A stretch of 64,000 nt of DNA, from assembly GCA_949502025.1 (NCBI GenBank), contig CATBCG010000063.1, positions 62,001 to 126,000 of the forward strand, written 5' to 3'. This DNA is from MGBC131033 sp910585655 (GTDB taxonomy: Bacteria > Bacillota > Clostridia > Lachnospirales > Lachnospiraceae). This document shows positions 35,804-44,533 of the stretch, piece after piece; position 1 is the stretch's first letter; each line of letters begins with the position of its first letter. A program made the translations under genes and the position numbers. The notes beneath the pieces are model-generated. The model was not told the origin of the DNA, searched no databases, and saw only the letters and a list, made by a program, of their open reading frames with translations.

Positions 35804-36436
35804 ATGAAGAAAATAATGAAGAATTTTTCTCTTATCCTGCTCGGTATATTGATTGGATGTATCGCCACTTATAGTTTTTCTCTTCTCAAACAACAACAAA
35901 TGACAAAAAAAGAACAGGAGCGTTATCAAATCTATCTTGAAAAATATGTAAAACGAAAGGGTGTAGCAGAACATGTCTTTTCAGAAAATCCTCCTATCAA
36001 AATAAAAGCAACTTATGTAGAACATCGTCAATCTATAGGATATGATTTTCTTTGTTATTCCTCCAACTTCTGGATAGTACAGTTTCAAATCTCCAACCTG
36101 TCCAAGCAACCATGTCAAATTTCCTATTTTCCTTATCAACTAGATTATTTGGTAGATGGAAATTGGTATGAATGTAGTGCTTATGGTTTTCTTAGAACAA
36201 CAGTAGATCCTGAATCATATACTCTTGCACCGGAAGAGATATATACCTTTGACGTTCCAATCGACCCCCCTACCTATGATGTCGCAGATGAAACCTTACC
36301 TTATTTTTCAGGACGTTTTTGGTATGGACGTTATCGCCTTGTAATAAGCTATGCAGAAAACGAACTTACCTACGTAGAATTTGATATACCAGAAACTGCG
36401 GGATATTTTAAGGAACCGCTCTATCCATATCATTAG
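35804..36436 (+). CDS. Predicted lipoprotein of unknown function
   Basis: 210 residues, family not recognised. N-terminal hydrophobic helix with a lipobox-like LIGC (ILIGCIATYSF), a charged linker (KKEQERYQIYLEKYVKRKG), then a beta-rich domain with many Tyr and Pro residues (DVPIDPPTYDVADETLPYFSGRFWYGRYRL), possibly an immunoglobulin-like fold. AGGAGG ribosome-binding site. It may act with the upstream protease, but 183 bp separate them and I see no shared signal. Confidence 0.6.
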   Translation: MKKIMKNFSLILLGILIGCIATYSFSLLKQQQMTKKEQERYQIYLEKYVKRKGVAEHVFSENPPIKIKATYVEHRQSIGYDFLCYSSNFWIVQFQISNLSKQPCQISYFPYQLDYLVDGNWYECSAYGFLRTTVDPESYTLAPEEIYTFDVPIDPPTYDVADETLPYFSGRFWYGRYRLVISYAENELTYVEFDIPETAGYFKEPLYPYH

Positions 36437-36473
36437 TTTAAGTCAGGTATATCTTTTCAAAATTTATAGGTTC

Positions 36474-37019
36474 TCATCTTGTAAAACAGGGCTGTAAAAA
36501 AACTTCTCTAAGTAGTCTTTTTACAGCCTCCATTTTTATATAGTTATCAAAGGAAATTTCTCCATCTGCGCTTTCCAAGCGGTATCGCGTGTCATAACTG
36601 GCAAGTCTTTGATTTGATAACTCAACATTCCTTTTTGATGCTTTATGTAAAAGACGATTTTCCGTTGTGTTTCTTTCCAAGCGCACCTTGCGGGATGCAA
36701 CAAGCTCTACATAGTAAAATTCTGTACCGTATGGTTCAAAAATCCTTTTGACCTGCTCAACATAATCCCAATCTGCCTGCTGATCAAACGCCCACATATA
36801 AGTAAAAATCATGCCGTAGTTATCCGTTTTTGCAAACTCTTCAAATATGACTTGACGAAGTTTGTTTATAGCTGTGCCATTATATTGCCCAAAAATTTCG
36901 ATGACCGGCTCAATCGTCATATGATTATGGAACAATCGTAAACCGGTTATTTTCATCAGCTCCTGTCCGACTGTCATTTTGCCAACAGCAGCATTGCCAA
37001 TCATAAATACTAACTTCAT
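36474..37019 (-). CDS. Small P-loop NTPase (shikimate/nucleotide-kinase-like)
   Basis: 181 residues with a Walker A loop GNAAVGKMTVG at the start, an NHMTIEP segment and a basic lid-like stretch (VASRKVRLERNTTENRLLHKASKR), as in stand-alone AAA_33-type kinases of Bacillus and clostridia. The phosphate acceptor is unknown. GGAGGGG ribosome-binding site. It converges with the lipoprotein gene; its length is normal for the group. Confidence 0.75.
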   Translation of the reverse strand: MKLVFMIGNAAVGKMTVGQELMKITGLRLFHNHMTIEPVIEIFGQYNGTAINKLRQVIFEEFAKTDNYGMIFTYMWAFDQQADWDYVEQVKRIFEPYGTEFYYVELVASRKVRLERNTTENRLLHKASKRNVELSNQRLASYDTRYRLESADGEISFDNYIKMEAVKRLLREVFLQPCFTR

Positions 37020-37154
37020 ACTTTTTCCCCTCCTGTTCTTTCTGCAGTTCTTTCATCGTTCACAAAATCGTGTGTTCCAAGTTCTGGTTTTTTGGATTAA
37101 GAATAACATAATGATTGCCACAAGGCTACTTTAATAATTTTTTTATAAAAATTT

Positions 37155-37334
37155 CTAAGCTTTTTTCTTACGATTTCTTTGCACAACTGCACTCTTAAAC
37201 GCCTTCATCATGGCTGGCGACAACTCCCCACAATCCTCGTCAAAGTTAATAGGACTTTTTTTCGCCTCTTCAATCTCTTTTAATTGTTCTTCTGTAGGTT
37301 TTTGTCCACTCTCAATAATTAATGTTCTGATCAT
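37155..37334 (-). CDS. BrnA-type antitoxin
   Basis: 59 residues: Glu-rich start (MIRTLIIESGQKPTEEQLKEIEEAKKSPINFDEDCGELS), then a basic tail PAMMKAFKSAVVQRNRKKKA. Its place directly after brnT, with a 23-bp overlap, identifies it as the antitoxin. The ATG at 37334 has AAAAGGAG 6 nt upstream; the longer frame from 37364 is rejected. BrnA normally neutralises BrnT and represses the operon. Confidence 0.75.
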   Translation of the reverse strand: MIRTLIIESGQKPTEEQLKEIEEAKKSPINFDEDCGELSPAMMKAFKSAVVQRNRKKKA

Positions 37335-37590
37335 AATAAAGCTCCTTTTCTGCATTCGTTGCAACTCTAGCTGAAATTAATCGAATCGTTTCCTTTCGTT
37401 CTGTAAATACTACAAACAATACATCACCAACTTTTCCTATTGCAATATATCTGTCCTCATCAACACTATGCTCAAAATCAAACATTTCAATATAATAAGG
37501 ATCCTCAAAAACATATGCTGCTGTTTCAAAAGAAATTTTATGTTTTTCCTTATTTATAATATTTTTTTCTTCATCCCACTCAAATTTCAT
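37312..37590 (-). CDS. brnT: BrnT-type ribonuclease toxin
   Basis: 92 residues matching BrnT throughout (FEWDEEKNIINKEKHKISFETAAYVFEDP ... RYIAIGKVGDVLFVVFTERKETIRLISARVATNAEKELYY), including the Lys/Asp and RLISAR residues that line the RelE-like active site. It is the toxin of a type II toxin-antitoxin pair; free toxin cleaves RNA and halts translation. Toxin first, antitoxin second is the family's normal order. AAAGGA ribosome-binding site. Confidence 0.88.
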   Translation of the reverse strand: MKFEWDEEKNIINKEKHKISFETAAYVFEDPYYIEMFDFEHSVDEDRYIAIGKVGDVLFVVFTERKETIRLISARVATNAEKELYYDQNINY

Positions 37591-37700
37591 TTTTGACCGT
37601 TCCTTTTAAATCATTCTATAATTAACAGTATACCATTAAATAACTAATCCATCAATTACATTATCCCTAATCTCTTTTATATCTTAATACGGGAAATGCC

Positions 37701-37745
37701 AAAAACCCCTGTAAATGGCATTTCAATGCCACCTACAAGGGGTTT
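37701..37745 (-). terminator. Terminator of rpsB-tsf operon
   Basis: A stem of nearly 20 bp (AAACCCCTTGTAGGTGGCAT / ATGCCATTTACAGGGGTTT, two mismatches) with a TTGA-type loop, then T5 on the minus strand, 30 bp past the tsf stop. Confidence 0.9.
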
Positions 37746-37774
37746 CATTTTCAAAAATTCGCAATAAAGTTCAC

Positions 37775-38707
37775 TTACGCATTCATCTGAGCTGCTACCT
37801 CAGCCGCAAAATCCTCTTCCTTCTTCTCCAATCCCTCACCGGTCTCGAAGCGGACAAAGCTTCTGATCGTGATAGCTGCATTATTTGCCTTTGCTACGCT
37901 TTCTACGTATTTCTGAACAGTCATATCGCTATCCTTAACGTATACTTGGTCTAAGAGGCAGATTTCTTTCATCTGCTTGTTCAGACGTCCGGTCAGCATC
38001 TTCTCGATGATGTTTTCCGGCTTTTCGGCATTTGCCGGATCCGCCATAGCCTGAGCCTTTAAAATCTCCATTTCATGAGCCTTGTATTCCTCTGGAATCT
38101 CATTGTTGCTCACATACTTTGGATACATTGCTGCGATCTGCATCGCTACATTCTTGGCAGCCTCTTTTACTTCAGCATTGACTACATCTGACTCTACCTC
38201 TAAAAGAACACCGATTCGTCCGCCGCCGTGGATATATTCCTGAACAAAGCCATTTTCGATCTTTACCTGGGCAAAACGACGAATGTTCATGTTTTCGCCG
38301 ATTACTGCGATCTGGCTTGCCAGCTCCTCTTTTACGGTCTTGCTGGTATCTTCTGCCCATGGCTCTGCCAAAAACGCATCAATATCAGCGGCTGTAGTAG
38401 TGGTAGCCTGTGCTGCTACTGCTGCTACATAAGTCTGGAACTTCTCGTTCTTTGCTACGAAGTCTGTCTCGGAATTTACCTCTACGATAGCGGCAACTTT
38501 ACCGTTCTCGCTTACATTGGCAGCGACAACACCTTCTGCTGCAATCCTGCCTGCCTTTTTCTCAGCCTTTGCCATACCGTTCTTTCTCAAGAACTCAACG
38601 GCAGCCTCCATATCTCCATTTGTCTCCGCAAGAGCCTTTTTACAGTCCATCATACCTGCTCCGGTCTTCTCACGTAACTCCTTTACCATTCCTGCTGTAA
38701 TAGCCAT
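37775..38707 (-). CDS. tsf: Translation elongation factor Ts
   Basis: Nucleotide exchange factor for EF-Tu, 310 residues. N-terminal UBA-like TDVGMMDCKKAL-type segment (LREKTGAGMMDCKKALAETNGDMEAAVEFLRKNGMAKA) and the core SETDFVAKNEKF are unmistakable. GGAGGGATTTCATT precedes the ATG. It follows rpsB by 29 bp as in most bacteria and ends at a strong terminator. Confidence 0.97.
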   Translation of the reverse strand: MAITAGMVKELREKTGAGMMDCKKALAETNGDMEAAVEFLRKNGMAKAEKKAGRIAAEGVVAANVSENGKVAAIVEVNSETDFVAKNEKFQTYVAAVAAQATTTTAADIDAFLAEPWAEDTSKTVKEELASQIAVIGENMNIRRFAQVKIENGFVQEYIHGGGRIGVLLEVESDVVNAEVKEAAKNVAMQIAAMYPKYVSNNEIPEEYKAHEMEILKAQAMADPANAEKPENIIEKMLTGRLNKQMKEICLLDQVYVKDSDMTVQKYVESVAKANNAAITIRSFVRFETGEGLEKKEEDFAAEVAAQMNA

Positions 38708-38736
38708 AATGAAATCCCTCCGTTTCTTCTATCTTC

Positions 38737-39498
38737 TTATTCCTCAGTCTCAGCAGCGATTTCTTCTGCCGGAGCCTCTTCCTCTGCAGGAGAAGCCTCT
38801 GCGTCGCTCATCTGTACGCCCTGATTTGCCTCGATCACAGCATCTGCCATCTTTGCTACAATCAGTTTTACTGCACGGATTGCATCGTCATTGCCCGGGA
38901 TGACATAATCCAATTCCTCCGGATCACAGTTGGTATCTGCAATACCAATCAACGGAACTCCCAAAGTATGGGCTTCCTGTACGCAGATTCTTTCCTTTTT
39001 CGGATCGACTACAAAGATAGCATCCGGGATTCTCTTCATATTTTTAATACCGCCGAGGTTCTTTTCTAACTTAGACCATTCTTTCCTCAAAGCGATAACT
39101 TCTTTCTTTGGCAGAACATCAAACGTTCCGTCCTCTGACATTTCCTCAATCTTCTTTAAACGTGCCACACGGCTCTGGATGGTCTTAAAGTTTGTCAGCA
39201 TACCGCCTAACCATCTTTCATTGACATAGAACATTCCGCAACGCTCTGCTTCTAACTTTACCGCATCCTGCGCCTGCTTCTTGGTTCCTACAAACAGAAC
39301 TGTACCGCCGTCTGCTACAATATCTTTGATTGCATAGTAAGCCTCGTCCACCTTACCTACGGACTTCTGCAAATCAATGATGTGAATTCCATTTCTCTCG
39401 GTATAGATGTACTCTGCCATCTTTGGGTTCCATCTTCTGGTCTGATGCCCGAAATGCACGCCTGCTTCCAGTAACTGCTTCATAGAAATTACACTCAT
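38737..39498 (-). CDS. rpsB: 30S ribosomal protein S2
   Basis: 253 residues, beginning MSVISMKQLLEAGVHFGHQTRRWNPKM, with the typical acidic alanine-rich C-terminal tail (EEEAPAEEIAAETEE). The ATG at 39498 has GGAGG 8 nt upstream; the frame from 39513 would include that ribosome-binding site. In Bacillus the gene follows sigD-swrB directly; here the same operon order is interrupted by about 8 kb. Confidence 0.97.
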   Translation of the reverse strand: MSVISMKQLLEAGVHFGHQTRRWNPKMAEYIYTERNGIHIIDLQKSVGKVDEAYYAIKDIVADGGTVLFVGTKKQAQDAVKLEAERCGMFYVNERWLGGMLTNFKTIQSRVARLKKIEEMSEDGTFDVLPKKEVIALRKEWSKLEKNLGGIKNMKRIPDAIFVVDPKKERICVQEAHTLGVPLIGIADTNCDPEELDYVIPGNDDAIRAVKLIVAKMADAVIEANQGVQMSDAEASPAEEEAPAEEIAAETEE

Positions 39499-39619
39499 TT
39501 GTTTTACCTCCATTTGGTTAAAATCTTCCGCATGCTTCTACTTTCCTCCCGACCAGAGCGCGATACCAGCTCCGGCACCAAGGCAGAAATCTGCATACGT
39601 GTGTTTTCACGACTTTGCT

Positions 39620-39648
39620 ATTGTAGCATGAATTACGCTATTCTGCAA
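39620..39648 (-). promoter_or_regulatory. Sigma-A promoter of rpsB-tsf
   Basis: Minus strand TTGCAG (39643-39648), 17-bp spacer, TACAAT (39620-39625). The resulting leader of about 115 nt could host S2 autoregulation, but I see no clear known motif. Confidence 0.7.
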
Positions 39649-39691
39649 GCTTTTTTTCAAAATTATCCAGTCAAATCCAATCTCCATCTTC

Positions 39692-40270
39692 TCATAACTT
39701 TTTTCGGCTTTGAAGCCTCTGCCGAAGCATCCGCAGGTTTCCTTTTATTCTGACTTTTTTTCTTTGATTCCGAATTGTATTGATTTTGTTACAAAACGCT
39801 TCGTTATAATTCATTTTCATCTGATAGAGAACAATTTCCTCTAGCTTTTTCATAAAATCCTCGGACAAACTATCTTGTTTTAGTGCATTACAAGTCTTAC
39901 AGGCGCATTGCAGATTTTTTAATTCATTTGTCCCGCCCTTTGATAAAGGAATCATATGGTCAATCGTAAATTCGTCAAACGGTACAAATCTCCCACATAT
40001 CCCGCATTTCCCTTCATATTGATTGTAAACCGTTATTCTATCCTCAGAGGAAAAGTTTTTCCGTTTTACTTTACTCATTGCTTTTGTTTTCTGGTCAGCA
40101 TCTAAATCAAATAGTTCATAACCAGCCAGTTTTTTAGTTGATCTGTTTAAAACTGCAGTGGCTTCCTCCTTTGTAAATCGTTTCGCTTGTCCGATATTTT
40201 CTGTTTTACAGACTCTTCCATTGGCATTAAGATAACAATATTGACTGCCTTTTTTTAGTATATAAGCCAT
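39692..40270 (-). CDS. HNH endonuclease domain protein
   Basis: 192 residues. A C-terminal HNH nuclease (CGICGRFVPFDEFTIDHMIPLSKGGTNELKNLQCACKTCNALK, with two CxxC zinc knuckles) follows an N-terminal domain starting MAYILKKGSQYCYLNANGRVCKT of unknown role, and a basic tail. The ATG at 40270 has GGAGG 8 nt upstream. It sits alone upstream of rpsB with its own spacing; no phage genes or methylase are near, so a homing, defence or housekeeping role cannot be decided. Confidence 0.8.
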   Translation of the reverse strand: MAYILKKGSQYCYLNANGRVCKTENIGQAKRFTKEEATAVLNRSTKKLAGYELFDLDADQKTKAMSKVKRKNFSSEDRITVYNQYEGKCGICGRFVPFDEFTIDHMIPLSKGGTNELKNLQCACKTCNALKQDSLSEDFMKKLEEIVLYQMKMNYNEAFCNKINTIRNQRKKVRIKGNLRMLRQRLQSRKKL

Positions 40271-40401
40271 CGCTGGCACCTCCATTTCTGTTTGTAATTT
40301 GAATATTTTGAATTCAATCATTCTATTCTACTTATACTAGCATTACCCTAGAATCGTATCATATTCTATTGTTTCTTGTATTGCGTTGATTTTAGCTATA
40401 A

Positions 40402-40474
40402 CAGAATACCCCCTTTCGGGCAGTAGGATTGGTTCTGCTTTCCCACTTGCCTGAAAGGGGGTGTTATTATTCTG
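40402..40474. terminator. Long inverted repeat, probable terminator of secreted-protein operon
   Basis: Nested arms CAGAATA (40402-40408) and ACCCCCTTTCGGGCA (40408-40422) pair with TGCCTGAAAGGGGGT (40448-40462) and TATTCTG (40468-40474). The T-run is better on the plus strand (TCTTTTTACG), but the only upstream genes are on the minus strand. Confidence 0.6.
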
Positions 40475-40507
40475 TCTTTTTACGGATTACTTCTAAAGCT
40501 AGTTCCT

Positions 40508-41779
40508 TTAGTTTGGAGTCGTAGTACCAGCAGCCGGAAGTATAACATTCATTGTGGTATATGCCGACGGCAGGACTGCCGGGGTTCCTTTTGTCTTATT
40601 AGCGGCAATACCTTTCTTCCGATAATAGATAGTAGAACCATCTGGGGCTGCAGTCTTACTTAATTTAATTACCTTATCCTTGGTAACTGACTTCCAGGTT
40701 TTTGTCTCATCAAACGTAGCGCCTGGCTTTACTATCATATATTCATATGGAGTCGTCTTCGTTGCCTTTGGAAATTGGATAACAAATTTTGTTGTTTTAC
40801 TATTCTCCTCCACATAACCACCAGTCATATCACCTGTTGGCGCTGCTTCCTGCCCTTTTACTACTAATGTTAAAATTTTAGAATATCCCGCCTTAGCAGT
40901 TGCCTGAGTACGGATTTTTATGGTTCCATCCTGCCCTTCAAATACTTGTGGAAGAACCTCTTTTAACTTCATAGTTTTAGAACAATCCTTCCAGGTTATT
41001 CCATTATCCGTGCTATATTCCTGTTTTGTTGTCGTATTTAACGTCAGCTTCTTTACATTTAGAGAAGTACTTGGTGCATTACCACGCTTAGAGATTGTCA
41101 CGGTCACTTCTTTACTTGGTCTTACTCCTACGTTCAGGCTTCCGTTTTCTACTGCTCCATTTGTACCAGGTGTTTTTACAACAATCTTACCACCTTTGAT
41201 ACGAAGAGCTTCTAACTCCTCTAAAAACTGCGCCCATGTCATCGTAGTAGTAGCACCATCTGTCTTGGCAGATTCCCCGATTGGCGCTGTATTCCAGTTA
41301 TAATCCGTACTCTTTCTCCACTGGAAGACTGTAGTTTCTTCATTTTCAAACTCCAACGTACCTTCTGCCTTATCAAACTTTACTTTTAGAGCAGTATTCT
41401 GTTTTGGAATCGTTACTTCGACGGATCTCTTGTTTTTATCGCCTTTTAGATAAATCGAAGTATCCTTAGTAGTAGTCATCCAAGCAATGTCCATTACTTT
41501 TGTGCCTTCTGCCCTTGTACTGGCTGTCATATCAGAGCCTTCCATTTCATACCAGGTTTTATCATCCTTGGAATAATATAAAATAGAATTTCCGCCCATA
41601 TCAACCGTCATTGTTAAGTTGTCATAGTTAATTTCCGTAACGGAAACCTCTCTTGCAGCCGGAGCTGTGGTAGAGGTATCGGCTGCGGACGCCTTTACTC
41701 CACTTAGAAAGGCGCATCCAGCTATCAGACAGACAGCCATCAGAAATAATGCGATTCGTTTGGTTAAGATTTTATTCAT
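40508..41779 (-). CDS. Secreted repeat-type protein, shorter paralogue
   Basis: 423 residues, unknown function. Signal sequence with both an AxA-type site (VKASA) and a lipobox-like LIAGC, so anchoring is uncertain. The mature part consists of beta-rich repeats with VTEINYDNLTMTVD ... DIAWMTTTKDTSIYLKGDK ... VTIPKQNTALKVKF, then YEYMIVKPG ... WKSVTKDKVIKLSKTA ... YYRKKG. The same blocks occur in the same order in the 824-residue protein encoded 22 bp upstream, so they arose by duplication. Probably surface exposed or secreted; AAGGAG ribosome-binding site. Confidence 0.75.
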   Translation of the reverse strand: MNKILTKRIALFLMAVCLIAGCAFLSGVKASAADTSTTAPAAREVSVTEINYDNLTMTVDMGGNSILYYSKDDKTWYEMEGSDMTASTRAEGTKVMDIAWMTTTKDTSIYLKGDKNKRSVEVTIPKQNTALKVKFDKAEGTLEFENEETTVFQWRKSTDYNWNTAPIGESAKTDGATTTMTWAQFLEELEALRIKGGKIVVKTPGTNGAVENGSLNVGVRPSKEVTVTISKRGNAPSTSLNVKKLTLNTTTKQEYSTDNGITWKDCSKTMKLKEVLPQVFEGQDGTIKIRTQATAKAGYSKILTLVVKGQEAAPTGDMTGGYVEENSKTTKFVIQFPKATKTTPYEYMIVKPGATFDETKTWKSVTKDKVIKLSKTAAPDGSTIYYRKKGIAANKTKGTPAVLPSAYTTMNVILPAAGTTTPN

Positions 41780-41800
41780 GATGTGATACTCCTTTCTTCA

Positions 41801-44275
41801 TTATTTGTTAGCAGGTGCAGTAACCGAAATAGTACCAGCTTTTACAGTTGTTCCATTGCTAAATTCGATCATTATTTCTCCACTTCCTTGCGGCAACTTA
41901 TTTAGCTTTGCATTTTGTAATTTAATTGAAAAAGTATTTCCCTCACCATCTAACCCTCCAGAAATAGAAAAGGACTGACCATTTAAATTACATTTTACAT
42001 CTGTTATTGTAGGAATATATTTTCCTAATTTATCAGACAACTGTACTTCTATTGGATAACTATCGAGAAATATTTCTGAGATAATATTACCATTCTTATC
42101 TTTCTCTATTTCTTTTTCTTTTAAACCACCTTGCGCAAACGAAATAGTACGTGTTTTAGGTACTGTAGCAGTTTCCGCCAAAGTCATAGAGATATTAGAA
42201 TCTAAAATCTCACCGTTATTTAATGTAATCTTAAATGGTAATTTTGTCCCTAGTTCCTTTACTTTTTGCTCAAATTTATTCACATGTACCGTTACGTAAG
42301 CCTTTCTTACTACCTCGCCAGCATTGTTTGTGGTATCTTCATAGCAAACCATAACATCTGGTTCTCCTTTACCACCATACTCAGCTTCTTCTGTCGCATC
42401 AATTGTCTTGTCAGCAGCTTTCTCATATGAAGATACAACTAAAGATACATCTCCATAAGCCATATTGCTTATTGTAACCGGAACTCCTGTAGATGCAGCA
42501 TCACTAATATTATATTTATATTGTGTTCCCAGTTCTAAGATAAATTTAAACGTCTTATCATGCCCTGTATCATTAGACATATAAATTCTATCAAAATCTG
42601 TCTTATACTGCTGATAATAAGTTCCGAATTTATCTTTTTCTGCTTCTGTCGGATTCTTTACAACAGTAGGAGGATACAACTTTAAGGTAATACCCTTTTC
42701 ATCTGTGCTTTCAATCTTATCACCGTTAGACAATGTAATATATGCCCGAAGCTCTTTATTCCAAGCTTCTTTTTTACTATCCAAATTAGCTGTTGATGTA
42801 ATTTGTGTAGTAATCAAATACTTATCTCCTGAGCCAGTAGGGTTTTCATTTTCTTTAGAAGTACTGGTACAGCTTACAGTTCCATAAGATCTTCCATGTA
42901 TATCCTTAAATTCGATGGAAGTCACTTCTGCATTTGCATACTGACTTGTCGCCGTAAACTCTAAACGTCTGCCATCTGCGTCTTTCACATAACCTGCCGG
43001 AACCGCAAACGTTTTTGATTCGCTTAATGTTAAGGCTGCCGGATAAGTTACACCTGTTGCCTCTGTTAATTCCAGTTCTTTAGAAGCAAGAGCAAATTTT
43101 TCATCCCCCTGTTTCCCAACGGCTTTCTTTCTGACAAAAATATGACTTCCTGGTTTTGCTGTCTTAGAATCTAAAGTTACTTTCGTTCCAGACATTGCTG
43201 TCCATGTGATTCGGCTATACTCTAAATCATTTGGTACATAATTATCTTTGTCTATAATACAATATTCATATGGAGTATCTGCTTTATTTGCTAATATTTC
43301 AATGTAAAGAGAGGAGGAGCTTGCATAATCCATGCTGATTCCATCTTTACTCTCTGTTCCTTTTGCAATACTTCCCTGCGCTGGAATGATAATCGTAGTC
43401 ACTCTTGATTCCTGAGCTGTTTTTGTAGCACTGTTTTTAATTTGTAATGCTACCGGCTTTGCCTGTGTTTTGTCTGTTCCTGATAGCATAACATCAGGTG
43501 CTAGTTCAGAAAGACTATAAGTCTTCTTATTACTAACTGTTGTCCAAGCTGCTTCTTTTTCACCCACTAAATTATTATTATCATCTAATGTCAATACTCG
43601 GTAAGACATTTTATTATCTAATGGAATCGTAAATTTAGAAGCATCTACATTCACAGTTGGCGCTGCCTTTTTAGCAGATACTTTCACAGATACCTCTTTA
43701 CTGGCACGTTTTCCGGTATTAGAAACCGAATTTCCGTTTTCCGGAGCCAAACGGAAATAGAGAGTAGCCCCATTCTCTTTCAGATATGCCAAGCTGGTAT
43801 TGGTCGTTCCTTCTGCCCAATAACTCCACTCCCCTACGCCATTCTTTCTCCACTGAATGGTACGTCCGGTAGTAACCCCGGTAAAGGTAAACGGCTGCTC
43901 GTTATTATCCGGCACATATTTTACCTTAAAGTTTGTTACCTGCTTTGGAATCGTCACCTTTAAAACACCGTCTGACTTATCCCCTTTAAAGGATATCACA
44001 TAGTTACTAGATAAACTTACCCAAGAAATGTCAAATACACATTTCCCATTTTCAAAGGTTCCAGCTTCTTCCCATTTCTTTGCACTGGAATTGGAGAAAT
44101 ATACTACGCTATCTCCGTTTCCGGTCAAGGTAATGGTACTGTTCTGGTAATTGATCTCGGTTACGGTCAGTAATTCACCTGTCGCGCGTACATGACTTTT
44201 CCAGCCGATACATGCTACGGCAATCAGCACCAAGCACGCGGCACATGCCAAAACTGACTTTTTCATCTGCTTCAT
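41801..44275 (-). CDS. Secreted repeat-type protein, longer paralogue
   Basis: 824 residues, unknown function. Sec signal peptide (KSVLACAACLVLIAVACIGW, cleavage near VRA), then the shared blocks VTEINYQNSTITLTG ... DISWVSLSSNYVISFKGDK ... VTIPKQVTNFKVKY ... WTAMSGTKVTLDSKTAKPGSHIFVRKKA, then about 430 residues absent from the short paralogue, with three related segments on naming scales of 100-140 residues (LSNGDKIES, LNNGEILDS, FSNGTTVKA). A start at 44275 leaves AAAGG 9 nt upstream; the ATG at 44284 is also possible. First gene after a sigma-D-like promoter. Confidence 0.75.
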   Translation of the reverse strand: MKQMKKSVLACAACLVLIAVACIGWKSHVRATGELLTVTEINYQNSTITLTGNGDSVVYFSNSSAKKWEEAGTFENGKCVFDISWVSLSSNYVISFKGDKSDGVLKVTIPKQVTNFKVKYVPDNNEQPFTFTGVTTGRTIQWRKNGVGEWSYWAEGTTNTSLAYLKENGATLYFRLAPENGNSVSNTGKRASKEVSVKVSAKKAAPTVNVDASKFTIPLDNKMSYRVLTLDDNNNLVGEKEAAWTTVSNKKTYSLSELAPDVMLSGTDKTQAKPVALQIKNSATKTAQESRVTTIIIPAQGSIAKGTESKDGISMDYASSSSLYIEILANKADTPYEYCIIDKDNYVPNDLEYSRITWTAMSGTKVTLDSKTAKPGSHIFVRKKAVGKQGDEKFALASKELELTEATGVTYPAALTLSESKTFAVPAGYVKDADGRRLEFTATSQYANAEVTSIEFKDIHGRSYGTVSCTSTSKENENPTGSGDKYLITTQITSTANLDSKKEAWNKELRAYITLSNGDKIESTDEKGITLKLYPPTVVKNPTEAEKDKFGTYYQQYKTDFDRIYMSNDTGHDKTFKFILELGTQYKYNISDAASTGVPVTISNMAYGDVSLVVSSYEKAADKTIDATEEAEYGGKGEPDVMVCYEDTTNNAGEVVRKAYVTVHVNKFEQKVKELGTKLPFKITLNNGEILDSNISMTLAETATVPKTRTISFAQGGLKEKEIEKDKNGNIISEIFLDSYPIEVQLSDKLGKYIPTITDVKCNLNGQSFSISGGLDGEGNTFSIKLQNAKLNKLPQGSGEIMIEFSNGTTVKAGTISVTAPANK

Positions 44276-44296
44276 TTGCCTCATCCTTTCTTGCTC

Positions 44297-44410
44297 GTAA
44301 ACGTATCAAATCTTTCTTAAATTCCTATCCGTCTGTAGTTCGGGATCGGAAACGCCTCTCTCCTTTTCGCTTCCTGCGGAGTCCAAAGCGCTGTTGTTCG
44401 ATACGTTTAC
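44297..44410 (-). promoter_or_regulatory. Structured leader of the secreted-protein operon
   Basis: Perfect 11-bp inverted repeat GTAAACGTATC (44297-44307) / GATACGTTTAC (44400-44410) closes a GC-rich loop of about 90 nt within the predicted 5' untranslated region. I do not recognise a known riboswitch; the cyclic di-GMP class I core is not evident. Confidence 0.45.
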
Positions 44411-44440
44411 TCTGATATCATTATGCTAGTTCTGCTATTT

Positions 44441-44468
44441 ATATCGGTCACTCGCCATCATTTCTTTA
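44441..44468 (-). promoter_or_regulatory. Sigma-D (FliA) type promoter
   Basis: Minus strand TAAA (44465-44468), 16-bp spacer, ACCGATAT (44441-44448), matching the motility sigma consensus TAAA-N15-GCCGATAT at all but one base. It drives the two secreted-protein genes. SigD is encoded 4.5 kb upstream. The remaining 44469-44533 has no clear terminator for the flagellar operon. Confidence 0.7.
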
Positions 44469-44533
44469 GTCATGTTTTTCTATGAAATACGATTTGATTT
44501 GGCAGAATTATTTCCATTGTTTTCTACCATCGC

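Noticed and set aside
44285..44440. Cyclic di-GMP riboswitch before the secreted-protein genes
   Set aside because: The leader is structured, but the conserved class I core sequences are not present.
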